Of a stretch of 60,474 nucleotides of DNA, positions 56,229-60,474 are shown one piece after another. Numbering within the stretch: the stretch's first letter is position 1; each line of letters begins with the position of its first letter. A program made the position numbers and the translations under genes. Under the pieces are notes generated by a model. It was not told the origin of the DNA. It searched no databases and saw only the letters and a list, made by a program, of their open reading frames with translations. The stretch spans positions 1-60,474 of the forward strand of contig NZ_FORX01000018.1 of NCBI RefSeq assembly GCF_900114115.1, written 5' to 3'. The stretch is from Desulfomicrobium apsheronum. Lineage in GTDB: Bacteria; Desulfobacterota; Desulfovibrionia; Desulfovibrionales; Desulfomicrobiaceae.

Positions 56229-56573
56229 TTACTGATTTTTTTCCTGGCCTGCAGATTCTTCGGCAGGGGCCGTGGTGACTCCGGCGGGAGCTGTGGGAGT
56301 CTGGGTCACGGGCATGTCGATCACGATGGATTCCTTGGGGGAAGTGTGCTTCTGCGTGCTGACGTACGTGAAAATGATGGAGGTCAGAAAAAACACGGTC
56401 GCCGCTCCGGCAGTCAATTTGCTGAGCAAATTGCCGGCACCGGTGGATCCGAAAACAGAGCCTCCGCCACCACCGAAGATTATCCCCATTCCCTCCTTGC
56501 CGGATTGCAGCAAGACGAGAACGACAAGGGTGACACAGGCAATGACATGTATGGTTATCATCAGGGAGTTCAA
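56229..56573 (-). CDS. secG: Preprotein translocase subunit SecG
   Basis: 114 residues. Two membrane helices (about 5-22 and 54-74) flank the conserved cytoplasmic loop VLLQSGKEGMG and GGGGGSVFGSTGAGNLL. SecG is the small accessory subunit of the SecYEG channel in the inner membrane. The C-terminal tail after the second helix is longer than usual and rich in Pro, Thr and Ala. It follows tpiA by 16 bases in a leftward pgk-tpiA-secG operon, an order common in bacteria. Confidence 0.95.
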   Translation of the reverse strand: MNSLMITIHVIACVTLVVLVLLQSGKEGMGIIFGGGGGSVFGSTGAGNLLSKLTAGAATVFFLTSIIFTYVSTQKHTSPKESIVIDMPVTQTPTAPAGVTTAPAEESAGQEKNQ

Positions 56574-56589
56574 AAAAATACCTCCTAAA

Positions 56590-57345
56590 TTATGCGAGCA
56601 CGATCTGGCTGAAACTGCTCGCTTTGAGACTTGCGCCGCCTACCAGCACACCGTCCACATTGTCAAGGCGGATGATGGCGGCGGCGTTGTCCGGCTTGAC
56701 GGAACCGCCGTAAAGAATGCGGATTTGAGCGCCTTCGCTCGGCAACAACGACTCAAGCTTGGAGCGCACCAGGGCATGCGCCGCCAGGATTTCATCAGGT
56801 CCGGCCACATCGCCGGTGCCGATGGCCCAGACAGGCTCATACGCAACCGCAAGGTTCTCCGCCGTGGCGGTGGACAACACTCCGGCCAACCCGCTTTCGA
56901 GTTGGCGTACCAGAACTTCCTCGATCTGGCCCAGTCTCCGCTCGACGCTGGTCTCACCGATGCAGAGGATCATCTTCAGGCCGGCTTCAAGGCCAAAGGC
57001 CACCTTCCTTCCGATCAACTCGTCCATCTCGCCAAGAACGTGTCTTCGCTCGGAGTGACCAGCCAGGGCGTATGTGCAGCCCAGGTCCAGAAGCTGCTCC
57101 GGGGCGACTTCACCTGTAAAGGCTCCCTGCGCTGCGGGATAAAAATTCTGGGCCCCGGAGTGGCAGCCCGCTTTCCCCGCGAGGATGGGACACACGGAGT
57201 GCATCATGGTGAACGGCGGGCAGACCAGCACTTCCCTGTCCTGGGGCAGTGTGCCGAGCAGCGAGACCAGTTCCCTGGCCGTGGCCACGCCCTCCTCCAC
57301 CGTCTTGTACATCTTCCAGTTGGCGGCCATGAGCAGCTTTTTCAT
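56590..57345 (-). CDS. tpiA: Triosephosphate isomerase
   Basis: 251 residues. Catalytic elements are AANWKMYK (Lys), LAGHSERR (His electrophile) and AYEPVWAIGTG (Glu base), with the phosphate-binding YGGSVKPDNA and GGASL near the end. It interconverts dihydroxyacetone phosphate and glyceraldehyde 3-phosphate in glycolysis and gluconeogenesis. The start overlaps the pgk stop by 4 bases. Confidence 0.97.
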   Translation of the reverse strand: MKKLLMAANWKMYKTVEEGVATARELVSLLGTLPQDREVLVCPPFTMMHSVCPILAGKAGCHSGAQNFYPAAQGAFTGEVAPEQLLDLGCTYALAGHSERRHVLGEMDELIGRKVAFGLEAGLKMILCIGETSVERRLGQIEEVLVRQLESGLAGVLSTATAENLAVAYEPVWAIGTGDVAGPDEILAAHALVRSKLESLLPSEGAQIRILYGGSVKPDNAAAIIRLDNVDGVLVGGASLKASSFSQIVLA

Positions 57346-58523
57346 GACTTGTTCTCCAGGGCTGTGAAGGCAGGCAGCTCCTTGCCTTCCAAAAATTCCA
57401 GGAAGGAACCGCCGCCGGTCGAAATGAATGAGAACTTGTCCGCCATGCCCATCTGCTCCACGATGACGTTGGTGTCACCACCGCCGAGAATGGTCATGCC
57501 GGAAACGGCTCCTACCATCCGGCACAGATTGATGGAGCCCTGGGCAAAAGCCGGATTCTCAAAAGCGCCCATGGGCCCGTTCCAGATCACTGTGCCGGCG
57601 TTCTTGATGACCTCAGCGAAAAGCGTGTGCGAGGCGGGGCCGGTGTCCAGGATCATCTCGTCAGCAGGAATGTCCTGATAGGTCCGCACGCCAGACGCGA
57701 TGCCGCCCTTGGGGTCGGTGCCCAGGATGAAATCCACGGGCAGATAGAACTTCACGCCCTTTTCCCGCGCCTCGACCATGATGGCCATGGCCTCTTCCAG
57801 CAGGTCATCCTCCACGAGCGAGGTACCGACCTCAAAGCCCTGGGCCTTGCGAAAAGTGTTGGCCATGGCGCCGCCCACGATCATGGAGTCGACCTCTTCC
57901 AAAAGCGCCTTCAGGATGCCAAGCTTCGAGGAAACCTTTGCGCCGCCGATGATGGCCACGAAGGGGCGGGCCGGATTCTCCAGGGCTTCGCCCAAGTACT
58001 GCCATTCCTTCTTGAGCAGCAGGCCGCCGCAGCAATCCTTGATGTATTCCGTAACCCCGACCACGGAGGCATGCGCACGATGGGAAGCGCCAAATGCGTC
58101 ATTGACGTAGACATCTCCAAGCTTGGCCAGCTCACGGCTGAAATCGGGATCATTCTTGGTCTCGCCGGGATGAAAGCGCAGATTTTCAAGCAGCAGAACC
58201 TCGCCGGCCTTGAGCCCTTCGGCCATGGCCTGAACCTCGGGGCCGATGCAGTCCGGAGCCATGCGCACCTCGCGTCCGAGCAGCTCCGCCAGGCGCACGG
58301 CCACGGGCTTCAGGGAGAATTCCGGTGCCGGAGCGCCCTTGGGCCTGCCAAGATGGGAACAAATGACCAGGGACGCGCCACTGTCCAGTGCCAGCTTCAG
58401 GGTCGGCAGACTCTGTTTGATGCGATTGTCGTCGACAATGGTCTCGCCCTTGAGAGGCACGTTGTAGTCGACGCGCATGAGGACCCGTTTGCCGCTTACG
58501 TTCAATTCATCCAGAAATTTCAT
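57342..58523 (-). CDS. pgk: Phosphoglycerate kinase
   Basis: 393 residues from ATG 58523, preceded by GGGAGGAAGATAAT; the longer frame adds residues unlike the family. Signatures: RVDYNVPL at the N-terminus, SHLGRPKG, FGASHRAHAS, GGAKVSSK, NGPMGAFE and the C-terminal GGGDT. It makes ATP from 1,3-bisphosphoglycerate. First gene of the leftward pgk-tpiA-secG operon. Confidence 0.97.
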   Translation of the reverse strand: MKFLDELNVSGKRVLMRVDYNVPLKGETIVDDNRIKQSLPTLKLALDSGASLVICSHLGRPKGAPAPEFSLKPVAVRLAELLGREVRMAPDCIGPEVQAMAEGLKAGEVLLLENLRFHPGETKNDPDFSRELAKLGDVYVNDAFGASHRAHASVVGVTEYIKDCCGGLLLKKEWQYLGEALENPARPFVAIIGGAKVSSKLGILKALLEEVDSMIVGGAMANTFRKAQGFEVGTSLVEDDLLEEAMAIMVEAREKGVKFYLPVDFILGTDPKGGIASGVRTYQDIPADEMILDTGPASHTLFAEVIKNAGTVIWNGPMGAFENPAFAQGSINLCRMVGAVSGMTILGGGDTNVIVEQMGMADKFSFISTGGGSFLEFLEGKELPAFTALENKS

Positions 58524-58730
58524 ATTATCTTCCTCCCATGGGGCTTTGGCTTTGATGGACGCGGACACGTGCCCGCTCGATCTTTCGTAAGGGAATCAGC
58601 AAAAAATGACAATGGCCGGACCAAAACAGATCAGGCTTGATTGCCAATATCCGCTTGATCCCGGCTCTCAAAGTACGCACAATGAATGCTTATTTTCTAC
58701 CCGCGACCTGGCAGCTCAAAGGACTCCACC

Positions 58731-59168
58731 ATGCACCAAATTCGTATATCCCCCATGTCCATCAACGACCACGCAGCGGCGATGGCCCTGTGGCAAAACA
58801 CCCCCGGCATAGGTCTGTCTGCGGCTGACGAAGCGAAAGCCATGCAGTCCTACCTGCAGCGCAATCCGGACCTGAGCCAATGCGCCTGGGCAAACGAGCT
58901 TCTTGTCGGCACGGTTCTGGCCGGTCATGACGGCCGCAGGGGCTACCTGCATCACCTGTGCGTGCGCGATGACTTCAGGCACCGTGGCGTCGGGCGCCGG
59001 ATGATAACGGGCGCCCTTGAGGGGCTTGCCGCGCTCGGTCTTGAAAAGGCTCACGCCTTTCTGTTCACGGACAACGAAACCGGACGAAAATTCTGGGATC
59101 GGATCGGCTGGACATGGCGCACCGACATTGGAGTCGTGTCCGTGACCATCGAGGAGGCGCTCAAATGA
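58731..59168 (+). CDS. GNAT-family N-acetyltransferase
   Basis: 145 residues from ATG 58731 (AAAGGA about 8 bases upstream); ATG 58755 is possible. The GNAT core shows the acetyl-CoA-binding loop RDDFRHRGVGRRMI and the later FLFTDNETGRKFWDRIGW. The acceptor amine is unknown. The stop overlaps the start of the M20 peptidase gene by 4 bases, so the pair is an operon: one enzyme of the acetylating type and one of the deacylating type. Confidence 0.9.
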   Translation: MHQIRISPMSINDHAAAMALWQNTPGIGLSAADEAKAMQSYLQRNPDLSQCAWANELLVGTVLAGHDGRRGYLHHLCVRDDFRHRGVGRRMITGALEGLAALGLEKAHAFLFTDNETGRKFWDRIGWTWRTDIGVVSVTIEEALK

Positions 59169-60334
59169 GTACGAACCTGCTGGCCCTCGCCCGTGAACAA
59201 CTGGACCATGTGCGTTCCATCCGCCGCGAACTGCACCGCTTCCCCGAGGTCGGGACGCAGCTCCCAAAGACGCGGGCGCTGGTGCTGCGCGAACTCGGCA
59301 AGCTGAATCTGAGCGTGCGCGAGGACGTGGGCGGCGGGATCGTCGCCGATCTTCGCGGCCCGGACGGAAACCCGCGCATCGCGCTGCGCGCGGACATGGA
59401 CGCGCTGCCGATCCAGGAAGAATCCGGGCTCGAATTCGCCTCCGAGATTCCGGGCCAGGGCCATATGTGCGGTCACGACGCCCACACGGCAATGCTGCTG
59501 GGCGCGGCGCGACTGCTTGCCGGCCAAAGAGAGACCTTGCGTGCCGGAGTGCGTTTTCTCTTCCAGCCCAACGAGGAATTCCAGCCGGGCGGAGCCAGGG
59601 CCATGGTGGAGGCCGGATGCCTGGACGACGTGGACGCGGTCTACGGCCTGCACGTCTGGCCCGGCAAACCCACGGGCTGGTTCGGAACACGCAAGGGCCC
59701 CCTCATGGCCCGTCCGGATGTTTTCTCCATCACGCTCACAGGCAAGGGCGGTCACGCCTCGGCCCCGCATGACTGCGCGGACCCAATTCTGGCCGGGAGC
59801 CATCTGGTCACCGCGCTGCAAGGCATCATCTCCCGCCGGGTAGCGCCGCATGAACGGGCGGTCCTGAGCGTAACCCGCTTCGAGGCCGGAAGCAGCTACA
59901 ACACCATTCCGGACAAGGCGTTCCTGCAAGGCACGGTACGCGCCTTGACGGAGAGGACCGGCAATTTCGTGCAGGCCCAGATGCAGGAGCTAGTCGGCAA
60001 CTTGGCGCAAGGCATGGGCGTCAAAGCCGAGCTTGATTACGTGCGCGGTTTCCCGGTGGTGGTGAACGATGCCGCGAGCACGGCGGGGGCCGTTAAATTG
60101 CTGCGCAAACTTTCAGACAACGTGGAGGATGAGGTAGAGCCGGTCATGGCGGGAGAGGATTTTTCGTACTACCTGAACAAGGTTCCAGGATGTTTCATCT
60201 TCATGGGCTGCGGAGCCTGCGACGCACAGGGACAGGGTGGACTGCACAATTCCTGCTTCCGCCTCGACGAAGATTGCCTGCCCTGGGGCGTGGCGGCCCT
60301 GGCAGGATTGGTCCGTAGGGGCGGTCCTGCGTGA
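59165..60334 (+). CDS. M20-family amidohydrolase (N-acyl amino acid hydrolase type)
   Basis: 389 residues from ATG 59165, overlapping the upstream stop (ATGA), with GAGGAGG before it. Metal-binding motifs are GHMCGHDAHTAM and FLFQPNEEFQPGG, and the dimerisation domain has GKGGHASAPH. It resembles hippurate hydrolase/IAA-amino acid hydrolase/N-acetyldiaminopimelate deacetylase enzymes; the substrate is open. The last codons (RRGGPA) and the stop lie inside a palindromic repeat, so the C-terminal end may have been set by insertion of that element. Confidence 0.92.
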   Translation: MSTNLLALAREQLDHVRSIRRELHRFPEVGTQLPKTRALVLRELGKLNLSVREDVGGGIVADLRGPDGNPRIALRADMDALPIQEESGLEFASEIPGQGHMCGHDAHTAMLLGAARLLAGQRETLRAGVRFLFQPNEEFQPGGARAMVEAGCLDDVDAVYGLHVWPGKPTGWFGTRKGPLMARPDVFSITLTGKGGHASAPHDCADPILAGSHLVTALQGIISRRVAPHERAVLSVTRFEAGSSYNTIPDKAFLQGTVRALTERTGNFVQAQMQELVGNLAQGMGVKAELDYVRGFPVVVNDAASTAGAVKLLRKLSDNVEDEVEPVMAGEDFSYYLNKVPGCFIFMGCGACDAQGQGGLHNSCFRLDEDCLPWGVAALAGLVRRGGPA

Positions 60335-60340
60335 CCGCCC
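60319..60340. repeat. REP-like palindrome 1
   Basis: GGGCGGTC, six bases, GACCGCCC: a perfect 8-bp stem preceded by CGTAG. It contains the stop codon of the M20 gene. The same arm plus loop (GGTCCTGCGTGACCGCCC) recurs directly at 60347-60364. Confidence 0.85.
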
Positions 60341-60381
60341 TTCTTCGGTCCTGCGTGACCGCCCGGGCAGACACGTAGGTT

Positions 60382-60403
60382 GGGCAGACACGTAGGTCTG
60401 CCC
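60382..60403. repeat. REP-like palindrome 2
   Basis: GGGCAGAC, six bases, GTCTGCCC: a perfect 8-bp stem followed by CTACG. The left arm with its loop (GGGCAGACACGTAGGT) is also present immediately upstream at 60365-60380. Confidence 0.85.
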
Positions 60404-60448
60404 CTACGGGTGTTATGGTGCCCATTGTTTGGGATTGCGGCGCGATGG

Positions 60449-60470
60449 GGGGCGAAAAATTTTTCGCCCC
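60449..60470. repeat. REP-like palindrome 3
   Basis: A perfect 22-bp palindrome (GGGGCGAAAAA/TTTTTCGCCCC) followed by TACG at the window edge. It shares the GCCCCTACG end with palindrome 2. Confidence 0.85.
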
Positions 60471-60474
60471 TACG

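Noticed and set aside
60316-60474. CRISPR array or attachment site
   Set aside because: The palindromes differ in sequence and spacing and no integrase or cas gene is present; a REP-like cluster fits better.

Overview
The window reads as chromosomal DNA of a Gram-negative, probably anaerobic deltaproteobacterium of the Desulfovibrio/Desulfomicrobium type. Grounds are the GC-rich coding sequence, the abundance of multi-domain two-component proteins, a UGA-containing selenoprotein peroxiredoxin, a neighbour resembling the TsoY (seleno)protein family, and a BCCT osmolyte carrier. The genus is an inference.

Layout. 1-3.5 kb: the 5' part of a very large RTX calcium-binding adhesin gene (minus strand, running off the left edge). 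3.9-9.9 kb: two paralogous 7TMR-DISM hybrid histidine kinases and a stand-alone Hpt protein, probably one phosphorelay operon. 10.4-14.1 kb: ABC and membrane-fusion components of a type I secretion system that would export the RTX protein. 14.2-15.9 kb: two tandem NarL/LuxR-type response regulators. Together, 1-16 kb looks like a regulated surface-adhesin locus.

16.3-31 kb is mostly core or accessory metabolism and transport: a class I disulfide oxidoreductase without the usual C-terminal His motif, a chimeric PEP-synthase-like protein, an SLC13-type carrier with RCK_C domains, a BCCT carrier, TrmO, a coiled-coil protein, ketopantoate reductase, a DUF533 protein, and a winged-helix regulator coupled to an OFA-type MFS carrier. 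31-41.6 kb is a second signalling block: a PAS-rich hybrid kinase, a PAS kinase with two output regulators (HDOD, and a degenerate HD-GYP), an apparently active HD-GYP regulator and a single-domain receiver. 41.6-46.3 kb holds a LOG-family protein, cytidine deaminase, an ornithine-cyclodeaminase-family enzyme, a LysE exporter and a CNNM/CBS protein.

46.4-49 kb is a decayed, island-like patch. It holds a K+ channel fragment, a Fic fragment, a Tlde1-like L,D-transpeptidase toxin with a probable periplasmic immunity protein, a dispersed inverted-repeat element and a ParD/ParE-type toxin-antitoxin pair. 49-55.8 kb carries the TsoY-like membrane protein, the selenocysteine peroxiredoxin, an unusual Cache-CheD-like fusion, a SEC-C protein, a decayed CobT/VWA-like fragment and an intact Fic protein. 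56-60.5 kb returns to housekeeping genes (tRNA-Leu(GAG), secG, tpiA, pgk), then a GNAT/M20 peptidase pair and a cluster of REP-like palindromes at the right edge.

The strongest unusual observations are the peroxiredoxin with an in-frame UGA and SECIS-like hairpin, the Cache-CheD-like fusion, the orphan Tlde1-like effector/immunity pair, the PEP-synthase-like chimera and several dispersed or tandem repeats.
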